A stretch of 64,000 nucleotides of DNA from Edaphobacter dinghuensis (lineage in GTDB: Bacteria; Acidobacteriota; Terriglobia; Terriglobales; Acidobacteriaceae), in assembly GCF_014640335.1 (NCBI RefSeq), contig NZ_BMGT01000004.1, positions 124,001 to 188,000 on the forward strand, read 5' to 3'. The notes beneath the pieces are model-generated. The model made no database searches and was not told the origin of the DNA. It saw only the letters and a program-made list of their open reading frames with translations. Both the position numbers and the translations under genes were made by a program. This document shows positions 52,575 to 61,385 of the stretch, piece after piece; position 1 is the stretch's first letter; the number at the start of each line of letters is the position of its first letter.

Positions 52575-53339
52575 TCAAGCCGCAGCGAAACTCCGAATAT
52601 CCTCCCCAGAAGCAGGCCGGGGCTTTGGCTTGTCGTAGAGCCTCTTCAGTGTTCCATGGCCGATCTGAGCTGCAATTTCAGCGACCGTATCGGCGTGACA
52701 ACGCTTGTATTTCTTGTGGCTTCCGCAAGGACACAGTTCATTCCGCCCAGGATGAACTCGTCCGAGGATGACAGAAAACAGCGAGTCAAAGTGTGATTGG
52801 TTACCGTCGAGTCGAGTAAGCATAAACTCTTCATAACCATCGGCCCCGTGCTTATACTGACCACCAGGCCAAACCCCTGTTACATCAAAAACCATCTGCC
52901 GCTCCAGAAAGACCATCACCTCGTCCAGAAAGCGAACCAGGCGGTTCGGGTCGTTCTTGTCCCAAGGCGAGCAGGGCGGGAGCCAAAGGCAGAATTGGCC
53001 ATTCCTAATAATGTGTCGGTCTACCAACGCCGGGAATCGGCTAGCTGAGTCGAAGGCAACAGGCTCTGAGTCCGGATAGTCGTGAGGAAACTCAACACGA
53101 ATGGCGATTGAGGTGGTGACGCCGCAGTCGGTCTGTAGAACGAAGTCGCCCTCAAGGTTCATCTTGTCGGCATCAGCATCCAGCCGAAAGCGCAGCAGAG
53201 GGTAGAGCTCCTTCACAAGAGCTTCTTCGGCACGCAGGACACAGCCGTCCGCGCGCTCGAACCATGCCTTCGGCTTACTCCGCGAACGACTTCGATGGTA
53301 CAAACGAACGGCTCCCCGCAGTCGCTTGACTGCCAACAT
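52575..53339 (-). CDS. E2-like (UBC fold) protein with SEC-C motif
   Basis: About 254 residues; starts at 53339 or 53366 are both possible and overlap the cyclase gene by 65-92 nt. A UBC-like block runs IAIRVEFPHDYPDSEPVAFD, then RHIIRNGQFCLWLPP (candidate catalytic Cys126 counted from 53366). After a helical region, a SEC-C zinc motif follows: NELCPCGSHKKYKRCH. Bacterial E2-like proteins conjugate signalling enzymes such as CD-NTases in CBASS. Here the neighbours are class III cyclases, which is a new combination as far as I know. Confidence 0.7.
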   Translation of the reverse strand: MLAVKRLRGAVRLYHRSRSRSKPKAWFERADGCVLRAEEALVKELYPLLRFRLDADADKMNLEGDFVLQTDCGVTTSIAIRVEFPHDYPDSEPVAFDSASRFPALVDRHIIRNGQFCLWLPPCSPWDKNDPNRLVRFLDEVMVFLERQMVFDVTGVWPGGQYKHGADGYEEFMLTRLDGNQSHFDSLFSVILGRVHPGRNELCPCGSHKKYKRCHADTVAEIAAQIGHGTLKRLYDKPKPRPASGEDIRSFAAA

Positions 53340-54822
53340 AAGCACCCTGAGCACCAGACGTGACATAAACGGCCTGCTTGAACATGGACGCCTTGCGTGC
53401 GCGCTCGACCTTATCCTGCGTCAGATTGGTCGCGATATAAAGCGCGCGGTCTTTATTCCAGACGAACAACTTCTGGAGGTCTTCATCTAAGTGAGCGTGA
53501 ATCTCTGCCGGGATGGCGATCTGTCCGCCGGCGGAGCCCTCCTGGTAGGTCGCAGCATCTTCCACAGAATCGCCGATGCAGATGCGGTCGCGGTTGCCGT
53601 GCGTGCCCAGTTTTGAGACGAGGGTCACTCCCACCGACGATCCCACCGCCATGCCTAGTTCCGACGCCTCTGGTAACACCTTCTTGACGACGAGCTCCAT
53701 CGCAGACTGCAAGGCCACGGCTGTATCCACAGCGCGAGCGGCGATGCGCTTCTCATCGCCCTGCGGCAGATGAAAGAGCGCCTGCACGCGGTCGCCTTGA
53801 AACTGAACCCGGATGCCGCCGAAATCGTGCTTGACGATGGACGCCATCTCCTTGCGAATCGCATGCAGCACTCGCAGTGCCGCCTTGGCGTTGTTCTCCT
53901 CTGCGGCCTTGTCGATATATGCCGTGAAGCCAGACACATCGCCGAAAACCGATGCCGCCAAGACACGCTTGTTGTTCCGGATGCCGAGGCTGTCCATATC
54001 GATCAATACTTCCGCGTCGCTATATTCGATCTTGTTCAGAGGAAAGTTGGCCTTGTCGTCCTTGATCCGCTGAAGTGAAGCTGCGCGATCCCAGCTGACC
54101 CCATAGGCCTGGAGCAGGGCGTCGAGGTCTTCCAGCGAGATAGACCCCATGTCGTAGACGGTGATGCCCAGGCGGTCATCTTCAAGCGCGACGAAGTAGT
54201 CCTGCAGGCTTTCCGGCAAGGCATCGTAAACATCTGTCGTGATCCGCAAGGTGTCGGTGCCTGTCATAATCTTTGCCGCGTAATTCGCCGGCGCGCCGAG
54301 GAACAGCAGTTCACGGTCACCCCGGTGGCCATTCTTCGTGCCGATCGCGTTTCCTAGCGCGGCGCCACCAGAGACGGAGAGATTCGGCAGTTTGGGAAAC
54401 TCTGGGTTGAAGATGCAGCAAACAAAGTACCGAACGACCGCCTGCAGCAGAACGGCGCGGGCCGCAATCTCTTCGCTGTCGTCAATGGGGCGGAAGAACA
54501 GAGCATGGAGCTTTGCGCCCTGGAAATGAATCCGCACTCCGTCGAAGATCTCTTCCTCTACGATGCGGGCTACTTCCCGCTCGTAGATGTGCAGCGCCTG
54601 AATGACGCGGCGATAGTCTTCACCTTCTGCAGTCATGGTGGCGAGATCGGCAAAGTTAGGAATGTCCAGATAAACGTGCGCGCCGTAGATGTCACGGCAG
54701 CAGGTTTCTGATAGCAAGTTATGGAGGTCTGCATCGCGGACTAACTTTTCGACCTCGATCTCACCCATATTCTGCAGATGCGTCTCGACGCGTTCCAAAC
54801 TCGTGTTGTAATCCCAGCTCAT
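53275..54822 (-). CDS. Tandem class III nucleotidyl cyclase domains
   Basis: A 515-residue protein with two cyclase homology domains. Domain 1: AHVYLDIPNFADL but FQGAKLHALFF, so the second metal Asp is missing. Domain 2, from about residue 300: AASVFGDVSGFTAYI and FQGDRVQALFHLP, then GNRDRICIGDSVEDAATY. Both metal-binding positions are kept, so domain 2 is probably active and domain 1 regulatory. No transmembrane or sensor domain. It would make a cyclic mononucleotide (base not predictable) in the cytoplasm. The 24-nt gap to the next cyclase gene and overlap with the E2-like gene show a common operon. Confidence 0.85.
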   Translation of the reverse strand: MSWDYNTSLERVETHLQNMGEIEVEKLVRDADLHNLLSETCCRDIYGAHVYLDIPNFADLATMTAEGEDYRRVIQALHIYEREVARIVEEEIFDGVRIHFQGAKLHALFFRPIDDSEEIAARAVLLQAVVRYFVCCIFNPEFPKLPNLSVSGGAALGNAIGTKNGHRGDRELLFLGAPANYAAKIMTGTDTLRITTDVYDALPESLQDYFVALEDDRLGITVYDMGSISLEDLDALLQAYGVSWDRAASLQRIKDDKANFPLNKIEYSDAEVLIDMDSLGIRNNKRVLAASVFGDVSGFTAYIDKAAEENNAKAALRVLHAIRKEMASIVKHDFGGIRVQFQGDRVQALFHLPQGDEKRIAARAVDTAVALQSAMELVVKKVLPEASELGMAVGSSVGVTLVSKLGTHGNRDRICIGDSVEDAATYQEGSAGGQIAIPAEIHAHLDEDLQKLFVWNKDRALYIATNLTQDKVERARKASMFKQAVYVTSGAQGAYVGSQATAGSRSFVPSKSFAE

Positions 54823-54846
54823 ATCAATCTCCTTGCTGCTATCGCT

Positions 54847-55932
54847 CTATTGCGGGTCCTCGTTCCTAATCGTGTACAAACAAACGTCTCCAATCCCCTT
54901 AAGCGAAACGCCAGAGTGGGCGGTCAGCTCGGCGGCCTCCGTGGGACTCAGCTGAGCATGAGCATCCTCTGCAATCACGATGGAGGCACTCAGCTCTTTG
55001 CATGCACTTTCGCAACGTGCAGCCAAGTTGACAGTCGGACCGAGAACGGTGAACTGCCTCTTCAGATCGTTGCCGACGTTCCCGCAGAAGATTGAACCCG
55101 CGCTCAAACCGACTCCGATGCGGACAGGCTTACCGCCTATGGTCTTGGTTCCAGCACGAGCGACCATCCGCTTGGCGCAGGCGAATGCTTCAGACATCTG
55201 GCGTGGGGATTCGAATGGGAACCCCCACACACCCATGACAGCATCACCGATGAACTTGTCCACAAAGGCGTGATGCGCGTGCAGAATGGAGACCATCTCG
55301 TCGAGGTAGTCACCGAGCTGCTGCGCGAGTTCCATGGGCGGCAGCCCGAGACTTGTCTCGGTAAATCCACGAACGTCAGCGAACAGCACAACGCCGTTGA
55401 TCAGGCGGGGCCTGCCATAGTCATCCCCCTGCGCCAGCAGCCTGGAAGTGATGTCTGGCGCCAGATGAGAGCTAAATGCGGCCATCAGGCGGTTCTCGTT
55501 CCGATAGCGAAATCCGCGCTCTGAGGTAGCCTCGGCCAGCTTGGCAGAAACGATTTTTAGCAGGTTCTGTGTGAAGCGAGGGCTGACATCCAACAGCCGG
55601 ATGACCTCGGCGTGCGGAATGCGAAGAACCTTCACAGTACCTCGTGCGACCGCGTCGGCTGTTCTGCAGGAGCCAGAGTTCAGGTAGCCCTGTTCGCCTA
55701 ATACATCTGGTGCCCGCCGGCTCACCAAAAAGGAATCCTCGGAGAGGATCGCCACTTCTCCGTGAAGGATGACAATCATGCAGTCGGCCGGAGCGCCCTT
55801 GATACAGATGGCCTCCCCATCGCGGTAGAAATGCAGCCACTCCTGCAGATCTGCTGTAACCGCAAGATCCTCTATTCCCGCGAAGAGCGGAATGTTTGAG
55901 AGATCGATTTGTGTCTGCTGCGGGGAGGGCAT
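54847..55932 (-). CDS. Cyclic nucleotide-binding domain plus class III cyclase
   Basis: A 361-residue protein. Residues 10-130 form a cNMP-binding domain (ICIKGAPADCMIVILHGEVAIL, GEQGYLNSGSCRTADAVA). Residues 175-355 form a complete cyclase domain: VVLFADVRGFTET and FIGDAVMGVWGFP supply both metal Asp residues, and FTVLGPTVNLAARCE the following conserved block. The protein can both bind and make cyclic nucleotide, hinting at feedback. It is first in the minus-strand cluster and is divergent from the Xre regulator gene. Confidence 0.9.
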   Translation of the reverse strand: MPSPQQTQIDLSNIPLFAGIEDLAVTADLQEWLHFYRDGEAICIKGAPADCMIVILHGEVAILSEDSFLVSRRAPDVLGEQGYLNSGSCRTADAVARGTVKVLRIPHAEVIRLLDVSPRFTQNLLKIVSAKLAEATSERGFRYRNENRLMAAFSSHLAPDITSRLLAQGDDYGRPRLINGVVLFADVRGFTETSLGLPPMELAQQLGDYLDEMVSILHAHHAFVDKFIGDAVMGVWGFPFESPRQMSEAFACAKRMVARAGTKTIGGKPVRIGVGLSAGSIFCGNVGNDLKRQFTVLGPTVNLAARCESACKELSASIVIAEDAHAQLSPTEAAELTAHSGVSLKGIGDVCLYTIRNEDPQ

Positions 55933-56009
55933 CGGCTACTCCTAGTCGCGCATAATCCAAATCTGGGTGGTTCGCTATGCAGTATATCATATGGTTCATT
56001 TGCCAAAAA

Positions 56010-56029
56010 GTTCGCAGCAAGCTGCGAAC
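56010..56029. promoter_or_regulatory. Palindrome in the divergent promoter region
   Basis: GTTCGCAGC-AA-GCTGCGAAC, perfect 9-bp arms. It lies between the cyclase operon (start 55932) and the Xre gene (start 56105), next to a TTGACA hexamer at 56036-56041. It is a likely operator for the Xre protein controlling both directions. Confidence 0.6.
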
Positions 56030-56104
56030 GTATCATTGACACGTAATCGTAGTGAACGTTAGGGTGAAGCTAATGAATTTACCGGTTACTGTGGTCTGGT
56101 GCCT

Positions 56105-56512
56105 ATGCCTACGGTAGGAGAGCGTATCCGCGACATCCGCCTCGACCTCGACCTGAACCAGGATCAGCTGGCGGAACAGGCGGGGCTAAGCAAGGGCTTT
56201 CTCAGCGACGTTGAGAACAACAAACGGAACATCGGCTCCGAGAACCTCCTCAAAATCGCAAATGTATTGGGTGCTTCGGTCGACTATCTGCTTCGGGGCG
56301 AAACCTCGGAAATGGTCACAGCCCAACCGACCATAATTCCCCCTGAACTATCCCAAGCTGCTGAGGAGCTCGAACTGTCCTATGCAGCCACGGTTGAACT
56401 CCTTGAGGCGCATCGTTCAGTGATCGCGCGGCGGAGCAACAAAGGGCTGCGGACGTTTTCCGTCGACGATTGGAAAAAGCTTCACGATGCCATCAAGAAG
56501 GTATTCGGCTGA
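56105..56512 (+). CDS. Xre-family transcriptional regulator
   Basis: A 135-residue protein started at the ATG at 56105 (a GTG two codons earlier is possible). The helix-turn-helix is VGERIRDIRLDLDLNQDQLAEQAGLSKGFLSDVENNKRN, followed by a C-terminal helical region. Its stop overlaps the ATG of the peptidase gene (TGATG). Xre regulators paired with an ImmA/IrrE protease are commonly cleaved upon stress, which would relieve repression of the flanking cluster. Confidence 0.85.
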   Translation: MPTVGERIRDIRLDLDLNQDQLAEQAGLSKGFLSDVENNKRNIGSENLLKIANVLGASVDYLLRGETSEMVTAQPTIIPPELSQAAEELELSYAATVELLEAHRSVIARRSNKGLRTFSVDDWKKLHDAIKKVFG

Positions 56513-57534
56513 TGTCGCCCACCAGCCTCAAACGAAGTCACAAGATTCATTCCCTGGCCTCCGATCTTGGGATCAGGACCTCTACAGATCCTGTGCGTGA
56601 CATCGTTCGTTTTTGTGAAAAGCGCGTAGCGCGATTCCTTAAAGATTTTCCAGACTGCAAGACTCTCTCTCAACTCCTGGATATCAGCGCCTCCAAGCTG
56701 GGTACTAAGTTCGAGGAGATACATTCTGACGATCAGCTGAACGACGTGCGCACTCGATACCTGCAGTGTGGAGAAAGATCCTTCGCCAGCCTGCATGAAG
56801 AGCTGGCGCCCGATGTCTTCGGTATCACATTCAAGCGGCTTAGCCGAAAACCATGGGAGCTACCCTATGTGTCGGTTATCGATTGTCGCTTGGATAAGAA
56901 ATATCGCTCTTACTACACCAAGTGGCACGAGCTTGGGCACCTGTTAATTTTGACCGATCAAATGCGTCTGGCATTTCGGCGAACACACTTCGGCCTTGAC
57001 GATAAAGATCCAGAGGAATCATTGGTTGACGTCATCGCTGGCGCATTCGGATTTCTTCCTGATCTCATCCAACCTGTTGCCAAGGGCCGACCCTCTTTCG
57101 AAGGAATCGAAGCAATCCGCATGCAGCTCTGCCCGGAAGCGAGCCAGCAGGCATCGATCATTGGCATTTCCAGAGCATGGCCTACGCCGTGCATTTTGTT
57201 GCAGGCTCAGTTGGGCTTGAAGCGTGGAGAGCGGAGAGACATCGCCCAAGGTGATCTAGGTTTCCACGACAGGCCAATAGAAGTTCTAAGGGCTACACAG
57301 GTAAGCCCAAACAATGCGGCGCGCGCTTCCAGTCTTGTTATTTTCCCTAATATGCGCGTTCCCGATCGATCGATCATCCATAAAGTTTTCACCGGCAGCG
57401 CCGTGGATGGACAAGCAATAGAAGATCTTGCATGGTGGGAATCGAGTGATGGAAGTCGGCTGCCGGCCGCCAAGGTGCTTGTTGAGACTCGCGGAGGTCG
57501 TGACGACGTTCGAGCTATCATCACTCCCCAATAG
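56512..57534 (+). CDS. ImmA/IrrE-family metallopeptidase
   Basis: A 340-residue protein. The zinc protease motif KWHELGHLLILTD lies near residue 140; the flanking domains are not named. It is translationally coupled to the Xre gene. It is longer than classical ImmA and has a C-terminal region with no recognised motif (MRVPDRSIIHKVFTGSAVDGQAIEDLAWWESSDGSRLPAAKVLVETR). It probably cleaves the Xre protein in response to an unknown signal. Confidence 0.8.
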   Translation: MSPTSLKRSHKIHSLASDLGIRTSTDPVRDIVRFCEKRVARFLKDFPDCKTLSQLLDISASKLGTKFEEIHSDDQLNDVRTRYLQCGERSFASLHEELAPDVFGITFKRLSRKPWELPYVSVIDCRLDKKYRSYYTKWHELGHLLILTDQMRLAFRRTHFGLDDKDPEESLVDVIAGAFGFLPDLIQPVAKGRPSFEGIEAIRMQLCPEASQQASIIGISRAWPTPCILLQAQLGLKRGERRDIAQGDLGFHDRPIEVLRATQVSPNNAARASSLVIFPNMRVPDRSIIHKVFTGSAVDGQAIEDLAWWESSDGSRLPAAKVLVETRGGRDDVRAIITPQ

Positions 57535-57590
57535 CCGATGTCCGACAACACGACTTTCTCTGCAAGGCCGAATCGGCGCACGAGGCGCAT

Positions 57591-58718
57591 TTGATAGATC
57601 TCGATGAATTACGTGATGGTCAGATACGGTTTCACCATCTTGGGCAGACTGATTCCGTTTACACCTTCTACTACGATGAGACAAACAATGTCCGCAAGCT
57701 GTATGTGGACGAGGATGGCTTCAATGTCGCTTCGCCAAAGATCTTCATATTAGGAGGCATCGCGCACGAGGGTAAGGTCCGCGCTATTGATATTTCGACC
57801 TTGCGACAGGCGATGAACATTCAGAAGAATGTTTGCGAGTTGAAGCTTGCTCATGTCGCGAAAGGCGAGTTTGTTGAATTGTTGAAGTCTGAAAAGCTGG
57901 CGATCTTCTTGCGCTGGATTCGAGACGATGGCTTCATCATCCACTATCACGAATTGGATCCCCTTTACTGGTCGGTCGTCGACATCGTCGACTCGATACT
58001 TGCGAAAAGCGACCATGCGATGCTGCTTCACTACCATGCACTCCTGAAGAGCGATCTAACAGCAGTCTTCCGAAACAACCTGAGGGCGACCGCCGCCCTA
58101 TTTCATCAATATGGCTACCCAGGCCTGTCCGCCGAAAACCGAATCCCATTCCTACGCGACCTTCTTGAATTCCTGGAGTGTAGCGAGTCTTGTCTGCCGG
58201 AATTCAATTACTTCATGCTTAAAGGTGTTCTGCAGATGGGACGATCACTCGATGAACTGGCTTTCATTGAGGGGAATCCCCGGAACCTGCTCATTGAGAA
58301 TTTCAGCGCCTTCTATCTAAACCGCATCGCGCTGTTCCGACGTTCTGATCACATACTCGACACGGAGAACTCAGTTCAAGAAGCCTTCAAAAGATCGCCT
58401 CTCATGTGTGGAGATAAGCCAGCGACAAATTACCGGTTTGCAGACTCGAAAGACGAAGCGGGCATACAACTCGCCGATGTCCTGGTCGGTGTATTGGGGA
58501 AGCTCCACAGCTATCTAACAGAAGCTTCGCGAGAAGAGGTAGCCCAAGCACGCGATGGATTGTCTGGAACTTGCTTAGAAAACGTGAGCCTTCTACGAGA
58601 CCTCATTTCCTCTTCCCACGACACTAATGTTGCGTTCCTCCATCATGTTGCGAGTGTCCACGATACGGACAAGCTAGACCTATTTCTGCAGTTTTCCGAT
58701 GGGCGCTACGCAGGTTGA
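57591..58718 (+). CDS. DUF3800 protein
   Basis: A 375-residue protein with a likely TTG start (GAGG 6 nt upstream). It opens YTFYYDETNNVRK (Asp-Glu pair), then GGIAHEGK, and closes with DSKDEAGIQLADVLVGVLG, the two signature blocks of DUF3800, an RNase H-like fold with conserved Asp/Glu. Such proteins are frequent in defence islands; catalytic activity is not proved. It follows the Xre and ImmA/IrrE genes by 56 nt and could form one operon with them. Confidence 0.8.
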   Translation: MIDLDELRDGQIRFHHLGQTDSVYTFYYDETNNVRKLYVDEDGFNVASPKIFILGGIAHEGKVRAIDISTLRQAMNIQKNVCELKLAHVAKGEFVELLKSEKLAIFLRWIRDDGFIIHYHELDPLYWSVVDIVDSILAKSDHAMLLHYHALLKSDLTAVFRNNLRATAALFHQYGYPGLSAENRIPFLRDLLEFLECSESCLPEFNYFMLKGVLQMGRSLDELAFIEGNPRNLLIENFSAFYLNRIALFRRSDHILDTENSVQEAFKRSPLMCGDKPATNYRFADSKDEAGIQLADVLVGVLGKLHSYLTEASREEVAQARDGLSGTCLENVSLLRDLISSSHDTNVAFLHHVASVHDTDKLDLFLQFSDGRYAG

Positions 58719-58765
58719 CTAATTTTGAGACTTTTTATTTCTATAAGTTACTGATTTAAAAAAGC

Positions 58766-59364
58766 ATGTGCCATCGGGGTGCAATCGGAGGGATGACGCT
58801 CCCTGTTTTGGGCGAATATAAAGCGAACATGAAAGCTGCCGTCGCAATCCGATTACAGGTCGAAAATACCTTGATGAAACGCGCATTTGCCCTCGATATC
58901 CGTGGCATGAATGCGATCTATGGATGCGCGGAACAACTTGCAATGAAGCTGCGCCAGAGGGTGATGACTGCAGGGTTCATCGTTAAAGTGGCCGTCGCTG
59001 AGAATTTTCATGCTGCCGGTTGTCTTTCGTGGGGATGGTCGGGGACGACGGTCGTGCGTCAAGGAGAAGAGGCCTGCACGCTAGCTCCTCTGCCACTGAG
59101 CGTATTGCCCCTTGAACCACCTCATATCGAAACCGTCAAGTCATGGGATGTTCGCACATACGGCGAGCTGGCATCGCTCGTTGAATCCGATCTGATCTCA
59201 CGGCTGGAACAGGGAAGAAGCTCCATGCGCTGGCCTGCGGCACATGACCACATCACATGGAGCCACTCGAAGCGAGCTTTGAAGCGGACCTCGTCGAACG
59301 CACGGAACTCGATTTTCTAATCGAGGATCTGCCGGACTTATTGTCACCCTTAAGGCGACAATAA
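58766..59364 (+). pseudogene. imuB: ImuB (Y-family polymerase-like) relic
   Basis: Reading from 58766, the piece from about 58893 on (LDIRGMNAIYG, KVAVAENFHAAGCLSWG, LAPLPLSVLPLEPPHIETVKSWDVRTYGELASL) matches the middle of ImuB. A frameshift near 59255 changes the frame to MEPLEASFEADLVERTELDFLIEDLPDLL, which continues the ImuB pattern. The N-terminal palm and the C-terminal third are missing. The relic ends just before the integrase gene at 59390, suggesting that it was cut by integration or deletion. Confidence 0.75.
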
Positions 59365-59389
59365 AATCGAGATGCACTACCAATAATAA

Positions 59390-60541
59390 TCAGGCAGCAT
59401 ATTCTCCACCTTCTTTATTATTCTCTTCTTGCGCCCCTTTCATAAGATTCCAGATTTGACTCGCGACTTTAACTGTCTTTGCAATATGGCTCTGTCCGAG
59501 CTTGGCGTAACGCTCAGTCATCTTGATATTGGCATGACCGAGGATCTTAGCAAGTTCGTAAAGATCTCCACCATTCATCATGTACCAGGACGCGAAGGTG
59601 TGGCGCAGATCATGAAACCGGAAATCGGAGATCTTCGCCCTATCGAGCATCTCAGAGAAGCTCCCATCCAGACGCTGACGCCGGCTCGCCACACCGCCTT
59701 TGGGTGGAAAAACTCGGTTTTCACCGATTGATTTGGGATATTGCCGAATCTCTTCTGCAAGCTGAGATGTCATAGGGACATACCGCTCTCTGCCCTTTTT
59801 CAGCTTCAACCGAACCTTTATTAATCCTGCGCTATACATCACGTCCGACCAATAGAGCTGATGAATTTCACCTGATCGCATGCCTGTCGATAGGGCAATC
59901 AACACGATAAGTCTCATACGGAGGTAGGTCTGATTGAAGTCTTTGCTGCCCTTTCGGAACACTTTTTCATCCAAAGCTATTTTCAACCGACAAAGTTCAT
60001 CTTCTGAGAGAAATCGCTCCCGTGAATCATCTGGACGGTTTACCTCGATCAAACTAGCCGGATTCTTATCGATCCCGGTCTGTTTAGACCATATTGTCGA
60101 AGCCTTCTGCATCATGTGGCGCATAACATTGAAGTGGCGTGCAGCGGTATTATCTGCCAAACCGCGCTTTCCTGTCAGGTTTTCATACCAGCGTTGCACC
60201 GCATAGCCATCAACCTCTCGCACGAACATACGACCCAGCTCAGATCTGATACCTTCGACAATGCTCTTTTCGCGGTCTGCTGAAATCTTTTTACGCCCAA
60301 AGTGCAGCCAATATTGATCTATCAACTCCGACATCTGATAATTCACTTCCTTCTTGATATCGAGGTGTCGATTTTCGTCCCTAAGTGACAGCTTCTTGCG
60401 AAGAATCTTCTTCGCCAATTCACGGCAGCCGTGGACTCGTAGACTCCGCTGGCGACCACCTTCTCGCCAGCGAATTTTGTATAGGCCATCGGACAATTTA
60501 CTAATACACACGTGTGGTTTCCTTCCAATTAATGGCCCCAA
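59390..60541 (-). CDS. int: Tyrosine recombinase (third integrase)
   Basis: A 383-residue protein. The N-terminal arm region includes DGLYKIRWREGGRQRSLRV. The catalytic domain has Arg in STGMRSGEIHQL, HDLRHTFASW and Tyr in ERYAKLGQ; LGHANIKMTERYAKL is the usual C-terminal signature. Not closely similar to the integrases at 40354 and 41770. Its start overlaps the excisionase-like gene by 41 nt, indicating an independent integrated element. Confidence 0.9.
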   Translation of the reverse strand: MGPLIGRKPHVCISKLSDGLYKIRWREGGRQRSLRVHGCRELAKKILRKKLSLRDENRHLDIKKEVNYQMSELIDQYWLHFGRKKISADREKSIVEGIRSELGRMFVREVDGYAVQRWYENLTGKRGLADNTAARHFNVMRHMMQKASTIWSKQTGIDKNPASLIEVNRPDDSRERFLSEDELCRLKIALDEKVFRKGSKDFNQTYLRMRLIVLIALSTGMRSGEIHQLYWSDVMYSAGLIKVRLKLKKGRERYVPMTSQLAEEIRQYPKSIGENRVFPPKGGVASRRQRLDGSFSEMLDRAKISDFRFHDLRHTFASWYMMNGGDLYELAKILGHANIKMTERYAKLGQSHIAKTVKVASQIWNLMKGAQEENNKEGGEYAA

Positions 60542-60794
60542 TCGTGTTTTGCTCGATGTAACACTTCAGTGCCTTCACATCGAACTGCAACGCATGGCCA
60601 ATCTTGACGAAGGAGATCTCCCGCAGGCTCTTTTTGTAGATCGTTGAAGCTTTGATTTCCAGATACTGGGCCGTTTCTTCTGCATTGAAAAGCCGTCGAC
60701 CGACGGGTTCATTTGATGACGTTTGGAGCAATTTCTCTTGCAATTTATTCGTTTTCTTTCTGATAGCCAAGAATGCGCATTCCTTTCGCTGCAT
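60501..60794 (-). CDS. Excisionase-like HTH protein, third copy
   Basis: A 97-residue protein. RLFNAEETAQYLEIKASTIYKKSLREISFVKIGHALQFDVKALKCYIEQN is an excisionase/MerR-type helix-turn-helix. It partly overlaps the integrase start, so both are translated from one message. The N-terminal 30 residues are basic. Confidence 0.7.
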   Translation of the reverse strand: MQRKECAFLAIRKKTNKLQEKLLQTSSNEPVGRRLFNAEETAQYLEIKASTIYKKSLREISFVKIGHALQFDVKALKCYIEQNTIGAINWKETTRVY

Positions 60795-61025
60795 GAAGCA
60801 GCGTTCTACAGAATACGTAGGGCGCGCTCAGGGACTCCTTGTTAACGAGAATCAAAAAGCACCTCCTAGACGCCTATGCTCAGCTCGGCAATTGGGCCAA
60901 CAGGAACCTCCCCTGGTGACGGTCGATGTCGACGATGGCACAGAGGAGCGTCCAATCCGGATTTAGAGCTCGTCTAATTCGGATTAGACCGGCTTGTGTG
61001 CTTGACTGTCCTTCGGGATTTGCCG

Positions 61026-61060
61026 GGATATATATGTTATATGATATATTTCTAATGGGT
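61026..61060 (+). promoter_or_regulatory. AT-rich hipBA promoter/operator region
   Basis: A run of overlapping TATAT/ATATGATATAT repeats ends 8 nt before the hipB ATG. HipB-type regulators normally bind palindromic operators in such promoters, repressing the operon. Confidence 0.5.
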
Positions 61061-61067
61061 ATATCGC

Positions 61068-61385
61068 ATGGAATATATTCAAGATCAGATCCGGCAGGCT
61101 CGTGAGGCCAGGAGCCTTACCCAGGGCGACCTGGGTAAGCGTATCGGCCAACCGCAAAGCTCCATCTCCAGAATCGAACGCGGCGGCGATCTGCGTGTGT
61201 CTACTTTACTGGAGATGGCGCGTGTTTTAGGTCTCGAGCCCATGCTCATTCCCAAACGTCTTGTGCCAGCCGTGCGAGCACTGATCGAACATGCGGCCGA
61301 TGGAGGCCATTCAAAAGTGCCTTCCGAAAGCAGCCCATCTCTGGTAGGAGGAGTGCCGGAAGATGCCGACGAAGAAAGCTATTAG
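61068..61385 (+). CDS. hipB: HipB-like antitoxin (Xre HTH)
   Basis: A 105-residue protein with helix-turn-helix IRQAREARSLTQGDLGKRIGQPQSSISRIERGGDLRVSTLLEMARVLGLE. The stop overlaps the hipA start by 23 nt. HipB antitoxins bind and inactivate the kinase and repress the promoter. Confidence 0.85.
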   Translation: MEYIQDQIRQAREARSLTQGDLGKRIGQPQSSISRIERGGDLRVSTLLEMARVLGLEPMLIPKRLVPAVRALIEHAADGGHSKVPSESSPSLVGGVPEDADEESY

